A stretch of DNA of 64,000 nt from Methylobacterium longum (lineage in GTDB: Bacteria > Pseudomonadota > Alphaproteobacteria > Rhizobiales > Beijerinckiaceae): positions 124,001 through 188,000 of the forward strand of contig NZ_BPQS01000004.1 of the NCBI RefSeq assembly GCF_022179385.1. The letters are read 5' to 3'. This document shows, one piece after another, positions 30,901-37,245 of the stretch. How positions within the stretch are numbered: position 1 is the first letter of the stretch; every line of letters starts with the position of its first letter. Both the position numbers and the translations under genes were made by a program. The notes under the pieces were generated by a model. It had not been told where the DNA came from, made no database searches, and saw only the letters and a program-made list of their open reading frames with translations.

Positions 30901-31025
30901 CGGCGCCGGATCTCAGCGGCGAGGACCGGATGATTGAGCCCGCTTTGACCGAGCACCGCTTCGGTGGCTCGCTCGCGCACGGCATCGAGCGTGGCAACGG
31001 GAGTGGTGAAACGCGGGGACGACAC
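24933..31025 (-). CDS. druE: DruE-like giant helicase with DUF1998 (Druantia type III-like)
   Basis: About 2030 residues. The N-terminal superfamily 2 helicase core has VTSGTGSGKTECF (P-loop), ILDEAHSYGG (DEAH), VATSATIG, and later MEMGVDIGSV with the motif VI region RQRVGRAGRRGQG. Zinc-ribbon-like Cys pairs follow (CPHCAGP, CSECGEP, ERCAACG). The DUF1998 region has CLECGRA, LYDRASGGAGF and the cluster CIGGCSACV. This layout and length fit DruE, the common protein of Druantia anti-phage systems. GTG 31025 is chosen because GAGG lies about 6 nt before it; GTG 31037 overlaps the druH stop as TAGTG. The coupled DruH-like gene upstream makes this a type III arrangement. DISARM DrmA/DrmB were considered, but those are separate proteins. 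Confidence 0.82.
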   Translation of the reverse strand: MSSPRFTTPVATLDAVRERATEAVLGQSGLNHPVLAAEIRRRFACTDAEAGALVQQPVVEAALPYVTGTETLAALAGDRLHPAVVNALTAPGPDRRYAFPRDLKPYRHQREAWALLSDPTPQSVLVTSGTGSGKTECFLVPLLHDLACEADRVGRLKGVRAIALYPLNALIASQQERLREWTAPFAGRIRFGLYNGDMPEDDKFTASSPEQVGDRRTLRDDPPPILVTNVTMLEYMTVRHQDRPLLEASRGQLRWIILDEAHSYGGSAAAEIALLIRRALLAFGVTPAQVRFVATSATIGEGKELLGKLRRFLRDVAGVSDERVHVVVGERRLPDLPDADGPRRLTADGLGDAGILARNPGVHALIRGLTVAPLAWESFTTTARAAGVEPQALLEALARRGSDGREPLLPLRVHGFIRAVPGLWACLRRECAGRPPGDWPFGALLHARADVCPHCAGPMLEIVSCSECGEPYLDAVERDERLRCGTGLSEKDEFASASETESVPEAVEDEGAADADPDEAGVPARSRPDIARLIAVRGLPGGRPLYVTATDGLVRDGPTEDSVTLSVHDRGPPEHCPACAASARPGQTRGTVLRSFRYGAPFLIGNAAPVLLDGVAPRDADPALLVPPPAEGRQLLSFTDSRQGTARFAAALQAASERNAVRAVIYHAVQDSLRPPAIDVTVAEKLDAEIRQLELVIAQVPTLSEMLKDKREQRAALARPSSDGLLWRRVRDILVRRPEVETWMRQVWRLRDRRFDQDAEAFATFLLLRELARRPRRANALEPLGLARLRFADIDRMEARHLPDAFRVRGRTIADWRDFLHLLVTINIRNPFAVRIDQADQHWLIRKGFPRILVGPDRKTAASHELAWPKARPVGRPAIAVRLLAQGFGLDVSQAEHRAEIDEVLRAAWSALTPLLARPGEGALYALDFETAHIAPVVQAFACPINRRLLDTTFLGLSPYATERRDRSAGERLAPISMPVHPNPYLLPERGGVGVVQSWLDTDERVATLRVRGLWGDLHDRIALGSPYARAAEHSAQQPPTRLRRYEDAFKRGEINVLNCSTTMEMGVDIGSVSSVMMTNVPPSIANYRQRVGRAGRRGQGLSTALTYARDTPLDRETFRDPVGYLGRRIEAPKVTLDSRRIVQRHVNALLLAAWFREAQGQVLKTRAGDFYGCPTTVPAVRDPAPPSTRFRAWVVLPSTSQAHTAAIETLLRGSALAGHPNVCAAAAEAVREAEADFLAEWDAIQAQAAGLDREAARKALGMQVKRMCGEYLLGELADSGVLPGHGFPSAVVPFVHKDDPDDEAVPQGDRDSDRFRRRGYPTRNLDLAIRDYAPGAEVVVDGLVYGSAGVTLNWQRPAAAAKVAEVQSIKWFWQCTHCAAADTTRLFPERCAACGQALEGGDIRRFLQPAGFTVDPREKPHAEIEQVRFVEPEPERVVARGAAWKPFLTPARGRLRASHEGLVFYASSGEHGAGYAVCLECGRAEAHAHPIDPAARPLRDHRPLRFTKADIDGYCPGNGRGFAVQTGLALGHDITTDVAEIQPAALASEGAAWALASGLREALTRRLGIETGEIGLSVVRHVSTLGGATHSVYLYDRASGGAGFTPRLVEMFEELLHDVRVILDCRRPGCIGGCSACVLASDLHRQAEMLDRRTALDFVKAELEAIAGPSPEDRITEGAVLARDVADEIATQVVAGGEAVILWPAEPFDPATLVRPRLLSLLQRLREAGTALTLCASSDLLAQLDPAQRLALRDAAVRHGLRLATGDAPRFPNSARAIAALSGGRIWASRDDASARFGDGWGLGGDAPVVTFLGRFPACQPFDPDCLLPRQGTRFIEPGRRLDGPSRGLGERFLALLKPELEAAGLWRPGQLTAMSYSDRYVRSPLVALLVARVTTRLSTALSGSQRRPFLLTTTPLSHNDGLPHRLSHDWRTETDRTVVLRQLFQAGGLDLELKVGPCSHSRRLTLSYADGPDAVLVFDQGFGFLKPQASAPRYDFQATAPMQAKNLNATDVSCSSDGASYIVVVTSK

Positions 31026-31036
31026 GGGGCACCTCA

Positions 31037-34000
31037 CTATTGGAGCAATCGGGCCAGACGCATGAACTGGGCGTCGAAGGCGGCAGCGAAGTACAGGTTG
31101 TCGGCGCGGGCGGCCGTCTTGATGCGCCGCACCGCGTCTTCGCTCAGCCGCCACCGCCCCGCGGCGGCACAAGCGGCCGCGCATGGGGCATCGAGGGTCT
31201 CGAGGTGGGCCGGGTGGAACAGCTGCTGAAATTCTTGCGGCAGTTCGCCCGCATCTGCGTTGCGAAACATGCTGCCGGACGGGCCGTTTTCGACGACTCG
31301 ATCGCCGTGACGGCGGATGTGGTCGCGGGCAGCCTCCACAAGACCCGGCCCGCGGGCCGTCGGCGGTGGGATGAGACCCGCTGCGTAAAGGGGCCAGCAG
31401 AGCAGGGGTTCGGCGTGAGCGAGCCTTTCGGCCGCGTGCCGGACGGCGGCCCGGGCCAACGAAGTGGCGTCGACCGCTAATCCCGCGAGTTGTGCGAGGA
31501 TCCCGGCCTCGACGGCGGAGGCGGCACTCGCCCAGTCCGCATGGCTCACCGTCGGCCATGCGAACGGCAAGGCATCGGCCAGGTCGAGCACGGCCGAGCG
31601 CTCGGCTTCCCCAGCTTGAAGAGCGAGGCGCGCCAGCGCACCGGGACAGCGCGCGAGCAGCCTCAGGACGTCGAGGCTCGCGGGCGGCAGCCCGTTCAGG
31701 CCGGCGGCGAGCGTCGCGAGCCAGACGACGTCCGCCTGCGTCCCTGGTGCGCCGTTGGCGACCTCGGTGAGGCGGTGCTGCAGCAGCGCTTCCCGATCCT
31801 CATTGTGTGCGATCATCACGGCCGCCGGCAGGCCCTGCGCCTCCGTCGGGCGAGGCGGCCCGAGGCGCGCGATGGATGGCCGGCCGATTACCGCGTCCCC
31901 GCGGCGCAGATAGATCAGCCACGTGCCGGCTAGCCCCTCGGGCGAGGCGGGCGCCCGCTGGTTAATTCGATCTTCGGCCGTGCTCATGCCGAGGAAGACT
32001 TCGACCGGAAGATTGTCGAGGGCGCGCCCCACGAGGGGCAGGCCGGCGTCTCCTACCCATCCGGCCGCCTGCGCGAGAGAGCCCTCGTGTAGAACCAGGG
32101 ACGTCTCGAACTGGCTGACCTGCCAGTGCTCGGCACCGTCGTCGAAGGAGAGGCTTGCGACGATGTCGATATCAGCGAAGGGGCGAAGGAGGGCGGCCAG
32201 ATCGTCGGCGACGCCGCGCAGCGGCAGTTCTCCGTCGAAGGTCCAGCGAGCGTCCCCCCCGCGCAGGGGGCGGCGGTTTCGATCGAGCAGGACCGCGTGG
32301 AGGGTGCTCACCCCGCGCCCGAATGCCACGCAGTCGGCGAGGTCAGAAAGAGGCAGGGGGGCTGCGATTCTAGGGGTTGGGCCGCCCCGGACGCAGGCAC
32401 CAGACCAGCGGGCGATCCCCGCTTCGAGAGGGAACGGCGCATTGATGCGCAGCGGCTTGCCGCCCGCGAAGGACAGGTCAAAGGTCACTGATCGGCAGGG
32501 GCGGCCTATGAAGCGGGCGCCGACGCCGCCGCCGCGCAGCTCCAAGACCAGCGCCGCATCCGGCGAGGTGAGTGCTGCGGCGGTAAAGCCCTCCGGCGTG
32601 TAGACCGCGCCGACGCCGTCGCGCCGACAGGCCAGACACGCCCCCGCCGGTAGGAGCGCGACGTGGCGGTGGTCGCGGATGAAGCCGGTCTCGGGATCAC
32701 GCCACGCAATTACGATCCGACCCGTGCCGAACGGCTCCGGACGCCAACCTCGCTCTTCCTCGGGCCGCCAGCGGATCTCATCCGGCCGCGCAGTCCTCAC
32801 ACCCTGTCCCTCGCGGACCCGGACCAACAGCCGTCCTGCGAATAGTTCGACGTCCGGGTCGGCGCTGGTCAGCCCCTTCGGCTCGGGTCCGTCGAGATTC
32901 AGCCGGTCGCGCCGGGCCCCGCCCTGACCCGCCGCTACGCGGTAGCGGTCGCCGTCGGGCGATCGGAGGATGACGGTACCGGTCACCCGCCACAGCTCCC
33001 GTCCGTCCTCAGCTCGCTCGGAAAGGACATCGCGGCTCGAAGCCTCGCCATAGGGGGTGATCACCCAGGTCGGCGGCACCGCAACGACGAGGGGCTCCGG
33101 CCTGTACTGGCCCGACCCCTCGCCGATGAGGGTGAGGACGCCGTCATTACTCTCATCGGGAGCGAAGATCGCGAGGCGGCCGCGCACGGCCTCGCCGCCG
33201 GGCCATGCCGTCGTTGCGACTGGCCGTCCATCGACACGAAGCTCGACCTGGACGGGCACCGTGAAAGGCACGCCGCCCAGCAGCGTCTCGCGTCGCGAGG
33301 GGAGCACGCGCCAGCCATCTTCGGGATCGGTCGGCGGCTCGAAAACGGCGAGTTCGCCTGCCGTATAGCGTGCGAAGGGACCGGTTGGATGGGCACGCAA
33401 CCGCTCCTGCCGTCCCGTCAGAATCCGGCACACGCCGCCGTGTGCCACGCCGTCCAGGGCCAGCTGGAGGGCGGGCCCCCAGAGGCCGTCCCGTCGCACT
33501 AAGACCCGCTCGCAGCCGACCCGCCCGTCGCCCGTAACTTGAAGCGCCTCGGCCTGCAGCAGCCCATCGACGAGTTGGGCAGCCGTTTCGCCGCCGGCCC
33601 GTATGGGCAAGGCGTCGCGCCAGCCGGGCCGCGTCGCGTCGAGCCAGGCGCTCGCTGGCACGCCACGCGCCCTAGTGTCGGCCTCCACCTCACGGCGCAG
33701 CCGTACGATGGCCGTCCCAAGGTCGGCGGCAAGGGCGAAGAACACGTCCTGACGGTAGGCCCGCGGCGCATGATCCTCCTGCGCCCGCGCGGCGGCGAGC
33801 GCGGTGTCCTCGTCGAGCGGATCTACACCTAACAACGTGCCGACGACGCGGGCAAGATATCGCGCCGCCCAAGCCTCCGCCTGCGCAAGCACGCCGGACG
33901 GGAAGCCTCCCTCGACGGCCAATGTCATAAGCCACTGATGGAGCGCGGCCTCGCTCGTCTGTGGTGGGCGGCGCCAGGCCGAGAGGCCCTGGCGCGTCAG

Positions 34001-34519
34001 GTGGCGCGCCGCGGTACCGTCCAGTTGCACTCCGAGAGCAACGCCGAGGTCATCCCATCGTCGGATCCCGCCCCGGTAATCCCGGTGAAACCAATGGGCG
34101 GCCCACAGCACGAACAGCGCGCTCGTCTCCCGGTCCGCGTTTGCCAAATTCGAGCGGGCGCGCCGCCGGATTTCTTCGCGGACAGCTGCAAGCTCGTGGT
34201 CATCGAGGCTGTATCGGTGAAGCGGACGTCCGTCCGGCGAGCCAAGTCCGACCCGCTTAAGAACGATGGTCCAGGGCTCGGGAAGGCATCCACGCTGTCG
34301 CATAACACTCGGCGGCCTAGGCTTCTGCGGCAGACAACCGCCGCTCTGCACGCGGGGTCTGCGAAGCATGAGGCGCAAATTGGCGATTTTGATCCGCAGG
34401 CGGCGCGCCTCTGGCTCCGGGCGTTGTTTAAGCAGGGTGTCTATGGCAGCCAGGGCAACAGCATCGCCAGCGCAGGCCGCGATCTGAGCCGCGATCTCCC
34501 GCAGCGTACCCTCCGACAT
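31037..34519 (-). CDS. druH: DruH-like protein (STY4851/ECs_5259 family; Druantia type III-like)
   Basis: About 1160 residues with no enzymatic motif that I can identify. The N-terminal ~300 residues are helical, with the pattern LFVLWAAHWFHRDYRGGIRR; the centre is rich in beta strands with repeated WRVTGTVILRSPDGD-like segments and a Cys pair (CLAC); the C-terminal part is helical. The overall pattern and its place directly before a DruE-type helicase match the STY4851/ECs_5259 family, the DruH component of Druantia type III. ATG 34519 has GAGG 9 nt before it; GTG 34528 is an alternative. The stop overlaps a possible GTG start of druE, so the two are co-expressed. The mechanism of Druantia is not known. 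Confidence 0.78.
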   Translation of the reverse strand: MSEGTLREIAAQIAACAGDAVALAAIDTLLKQRPEPEARRLRIKIANLRLMLRRPRVQSGGCLPQKPRPPSVMRQRGCLPEPWTIVLKRVGLGSPDGRPLHRYSLDDHELAAVREEIRRRARSNLANADRETSALFVLWAAHWFHRDYRGGIRRWDDLGVALGVQLDGTAARHLTRQGLSAWRRPPQTSEAALHQWLMTLAVEGGFPSGVLAQAEAWAARYLARVVGTLLGVDPLDEDTALAAARAQEDHAPRAYRQDVFFALAADLGTAIVRLRREVEADTRARGVPASAWLDATRPGWRDALPIRAGGETAAQLVDGLLQAEALQVTGDGRVGCERVLVRRDGLWGPALQLALDGVAHGGVCRILTGRQERLRAHPTGPFARYTAGELAVFEPPTDPEDGWRVLPSRRETLLGGVPFTVPVQVELRVDGRPVATTAWPGGEAVRGRLAIFAPDESNDGVLTLIGEGSGQYRPEPLVVAVPPTWVITPYGEASSRDVLSERAEDGRELWRVTGTVILRSPDGDRYRVAAGQGGARRDRLNLDGPEPKGLTSADPDVELFAGRLLVRVREGQGVRTARPDEIRWRPEEERGWRPEPFGTGRIVIAWRDPETGFIRDHRHVALLPAGACLACRRDGVGAVYTPEGFTAAALTSPDAALVLELRGGGVGARFIGRPCRSVTFDLSFAGGKPLRINAPFPLEAGIARWSGACVRGGPTPRIAAPLPLSDLADCVAFGRGVSTLHAVLLDRNRRPLRGGDARWTFDGELPLRGVADDLAALLRPFADIDIVASLSFDDGAEHWQVSQFETSLVLHEGSLAQAAGWVGDAGLPLVGRALDNLPVEVFLGMSTAEDRINQRAPASPEGLAGTWLIYLRRGDAVIGRPSIARLGPPRPTEAQGLPAAVMIAHNEDREALLQHRLTEVANGAPGTQADVVWLATLAAGLNGLPPASLDVLRLLARCPGALARLALQAGEAERSAVLDLADALPFAWPTVSHADWASAASAVEAGILAQLAGLAVDATSLARAAVRHAAERLAHAEPLLCWPLYAAGLIPPPTARGPGLVEAARDHIRRHGDRVVENGPSGSMFRNADAGELPQEFQQLFHPAHLETLDAPCAAACAAAGRWRLSEDAVRRIKTAARADNLYFAAAFDAQFMRLARLLQ

Positions 34520-34603
34520 TTGTGCCACCCTCGGTTTTCGCGCGCAGGTTGCATCGACACTGCCGATTTGAGGTCTTTATTGTCAAGCTTGAGGTTGAAG
34601 ATC

Positions 34604-35157
34604 TTATTTAGAGCGCACTGCCCCAAGCCTGAGGCGGCCTCGGCTTGATTCTTTGTGAGCCTCCCGGGCAAACACCGGGGCCTGCGCGTCCCCCGGAAGA
34701 CAAGCGACCGCTTCGGACAGTGCCCGCTCAGCTGCGGGCGGCGGGCGGAGCCGGGTGTCCACACTCAGAAGGGCGACAGCGGCGGTCAGGCGTGTAAGAG
34801 GCTCGGCTGCGTTGAGCAGACTTCCCGCCGTTTGAGCCGCTCTCTCGCGATTTCTTGCTACGGTTGCTGCTTGCCGAGTTGCAGCGCCGCGAGCCGTGCA
34901 CCAAGTCGACCGATGACACGGGCTTGGACGCACATCAAGCGTTCGGTGAGCCGAGCATATGTTGCCGCGTGCATGCCCTTCGGCCGAGGGGGAGGAGGAC
35001 TGAGTGCCCCGTTCGGCGGAGCCTCACCGGCGATGAGCGCGTAGAAGCGACAAGCTCGGAGGATGTCGTTGGTGTTATGGGCCCCGTGCTCGACGGCGTA
35101 GCCAAGCCCATGAGCCGCAACCACGACGACACGCCACTGCATGGGGCCGCTTGTCAT
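34604..35157 (-). pseudogene. Hypothetical gene with one frameshift, upstream of druH
   Basis: Two overlapping frames on the minus strand join into a protein of about 180 residues. The first starts at ATG 35157 and ends in LGARLAALQLGKQ near 34870; the second continues with ATVARNRERAAQTAGSLLNA and AEPLTRLTAAVALLSVDTRL to a stop at 34604. A one-base loss around 34865-34880 would explain the break. I recognise no family. If real, it would be the first gene of the druH-druE unit; both frames could also be chance frames in GC-rich DNA. Confidence 0.35.
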
Positions 35158-35470
35158 GCTCGCCTTCTAATTCCGAAGACGTCCTGCAAGGCGCGCAACA
35201 CGCGCCTGGATCGTAGCCTTCTTGTTCGGACCGTCGTCAACACGATGGTGCCGCTCTTCGCGGAACGCATTTCAGACGCAGGCTAATCCGCGTCCACAAG
35301 GTCACCCCTCCTCGCGCTGGCCGTCTTCACCTTCGCTGCCGTTTTGATGCTCGTCAGACGCCCCGCAGGGGCGATATAAAACGGCGTCTAACGCTTCTTG
35401 CGCCGGTTCAGATGCCGGCCTCATTGATCGAGCAACTAGTCAAAGCCGGTGTTCATCGCGAGTTTATCAA
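35158..35470. other. Intergenic region before the GIY-YIG gene
   Basis: About 310 bp where base composition changes from the GC-rich druH side to the AT-rich nuclease gene. No gene is seen. It should contain the promoter of the rightward GIY-YIG gene and perhaps that of the leftward druH unit. Confidence 0.4.
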
Positions 35471-36286
35471 ATGCCAATTATGATGTCAGACGTACTTCGC
35501 ATTGATGGTGAATTTATTGCCGACTACAAGATTCATTTCGCCTCGCATAATGGCGAAGTGGAGCCACTCGATGAGTGGGTTAGAAGTAATGACAACCTAT
35601 TTGGCTGGCAGGAGTTTAGGCCATCAGTGAACGACTTCAACAGAGAATACATTTTTGCGTTGATGAAATTCTACCCTGAAAATAACTGCTGGCTCTTCGG
35701 AGGGGTATTTCGCGTCTTGGCCAGACATCACGATAGGTATGAAGTAGAACTGAGTCAAGAATTTAGCGAGTTTATCGGGCGATTGAAACTGTATTATTCA
35801 TATACAGACCGAAAGCGGCGTGTGAATTTTGAGAACCATTACGAGAGGCTGGAAGTCGGAGAAATCCTCCGCGAACCTTATGGCGGCCGACCATTTCCTG
35901 GCTTTGACAGCGTAAATCTCTCGTTCAATGAACTAGAAAATATTATTACCAAAAACAGATTCGATTGGCGGCAGGCTTTAGCAAATGCGAAGGGCATATA
36001 TTTAATCACGGACGGCTCAACAAAAAAACAGTACATCGGCTCTGCTTATGGTGATAATGGCATATGGTCGCGCTGGTCTTACTATGTATCCTCAGGGCAC
36101 GGCGGTAATGCACGGTTGAGGGACTTCGTGCCAGAAGCTGATCTAACTTATTGTCGTGAAAATTTTCGTTTTAATCTGCTCGAGTATCATTTGCCGCGCG
36201 CCTTGGACCAATTCGTGATAGATCGAGAGGGATATTGGAAAGACGTCCTGATGACTCGGGTGCCGCACGGCCTAAATGAAAATTGA
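35471..36286 (+). CDS. GIY-YIG nuclease family protein
   Basis: A 271-residue protein. The C-terminal half is a GIY-YIG nuclease: GIYLIT at 175-180, KKQYIGSAYG with YIG at 188-190, the catalytic arginine at about 201 in IWSRWSYYV, and DREGYWK with catalytic Glu253. The N-terminal ~160 residues form a separate domain of unknown role, possibly DNA-binding, with WQEFRPSVNDFNREYIFALM. The gene is much more AT-rich than its surroundings, a sign of recent transfer. Proteins of this kind occur in defence islands; none of the neighbouring genes is a methylase for it, so a solitary restriction-like or abortive-infection nuclease is possible. Confidence 0.8.
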   Translation: MPIMMSDVLRIDGEFIADYKIHFASHNGEVEPLDEWVRSNDNLFGWQEFRPSVNDFNREYIFALMKFYPENNCWLFGGVFRVLARHHDRYEVELSQEFSEFIGRLKLYYSYTDRKRRVNFENHYERLEVGEILREPYGGRPFPGFDSVNLSFNELENIITKNRFDWRQALANAKGIYLITDGSTKKQYIGSAYGDNGIWSRWSYYVSSGHGGNARLRDFVPEADLTYCRENFRFNLLEYHLPRALDQFVIDREGYWKDVLMTRVPHGLNEN

Positions 36287-36590
36287 TGTTATTGGCAAAG
36301 ACGCTGGCGCGCATGCGTAAGATTATATTTTCAGCCGGACACTTGAGATCCAGACGGGAAAAATCTTCCAACGTTCGTCGTCTCACTGGACCTGCGTCGT
36401 CAGCGTCTCAATTATTGTGAGACCAGCGACAGCACTCTCTTTCGTTCCTGATTGATCAGCGGAACTCGCGCGAATGCATCTGGATCGCGGGCGCAGCAGA
36501 ACCGTCGTCCGGCGCGTCGGCGCCGTCGATCCGGTTGTGCAAAATGAAGATGTTGAGGTGCTTGCCAGAGATCGCTCGCGCTGATTCGTG

Positions 36591-36790
36591 GAGATTGGCG
36601 AGCCGGATCAGGGCCAGAAGGGGTTTGCCGGCCAGCCCCGGCGCTGGGTGATCAGACGGACCTTCGGCTGGATCGCCCGCTGCCGCAGGCTCGCCCGCGA
36701 TCACGGAGCTGCCGTCTCCTCAGCGCTGGCCTTCTTCGTCATGGCCGCCAGCAGCCAGTGGTGCACGCTGCATCAGGGCGAGGCGGGCGG
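36591..36790 (+). pseudogene. IS5-family transposase C-terminal remnant
   Basis: A short frame encodes KGFAGQPRRWVIRRTFGWIA followed by RCRRLARDHGAAVSSALAFF, the end of an IS5-type transposase, in which RWVVERTFAWL..RCRRLAKD is typical. The N-terminal domain and most of the core are missing. It is IS debris between the nuclease gene and the replication region. The remainder of 36287-36980 shows nothing else. Confidence 0.65.
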
Positions 36791-36983
36791 CCGGCATCCA
36801 CGTCGATGTGCTTAGGTGAGCATCAGACGGCTTCCCCAATACCTGCAGCATCCGCCGCTCGCCCGGCATTCAAGCTGTTTTGCCCGTTATGCAAAGGGCT
36901 TCAGTATAGACGGCGTATCTCACCGGCCTTTACCTTTAGACCTATGTAAGAGGGTCCTTTTCTCACCTGAGATGCAGGCGGGC

Positions 36984-37030
36984 TGCAATGGGTACAGACT
37001 GCAGATTCTTAGGCTGTCACACCCATTGCA
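36984..37030. repeat. Inverted repeat near the primase-helicase gene
   Basis: TGCAATGGG at 36984-36992 and its complement CCCATTGCA at 37022-37030 frame a 29-nt loop; ACAG and CTGT just inside lengthen the stem imperfectly. It lies about 220 bp beyond the 3' end of the primase-helicase gene and may be part of a replication origin or a terminator. Confidence 0.5.
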
Positions 37031-37135
37031 GGTCGTGTGTGCCTTACCTGCTAACGCTGCTTTCTCGCGGGTTACACACCAGGGGCGCGTCGGCGCTTCA
37101 ACCACTGGACACATGCTGGTGTCCGGCATCCTCCC

Positions 37136-37192
37136 GAGCACTCCAACGAACCTCTATATAGAGCCATTATATAGAGCCCCGTTGGAGTGCTC
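37136..37192. repeat. Palindrome with internal 13-bp-period repeats, possible origin
   Basis: A perfect 13-bp inverted repeat, GAGCACTCCAACG at 37136-37148 and its complement at 37180-37192, encloses a 31-bp AT-rich core. The core contains the palindrome CTCTATATAGAG (37152-37163) and a direct repeat TATATAGAGCC at 37155-37165 and 37168-37178. Nested symmetry around an AT-rich core next to a primase-helicase gene is suggestive of a replication origin or an operator. A terminator for the leftward gene ending at 37246 is the main alternative. Confidence 0.5.
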
Positions 37193-37245
37193 CCCCGTCC
37201 CAGTTAAACAAGCATGTGCCTCTCGTGTGCCGGGAGGCCGGAGGT

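Noticed and set aside
24933..34519. Assignment of the helicase/DUF1998 pair to DISARM or the Dpd system
   Set aside because: DISARM has separate DrmA and DrmB plus DrmC and a methylase; Dpd has deazapurine genes. Here helicase and DUF1998 are fused and the partner resembles DruH.
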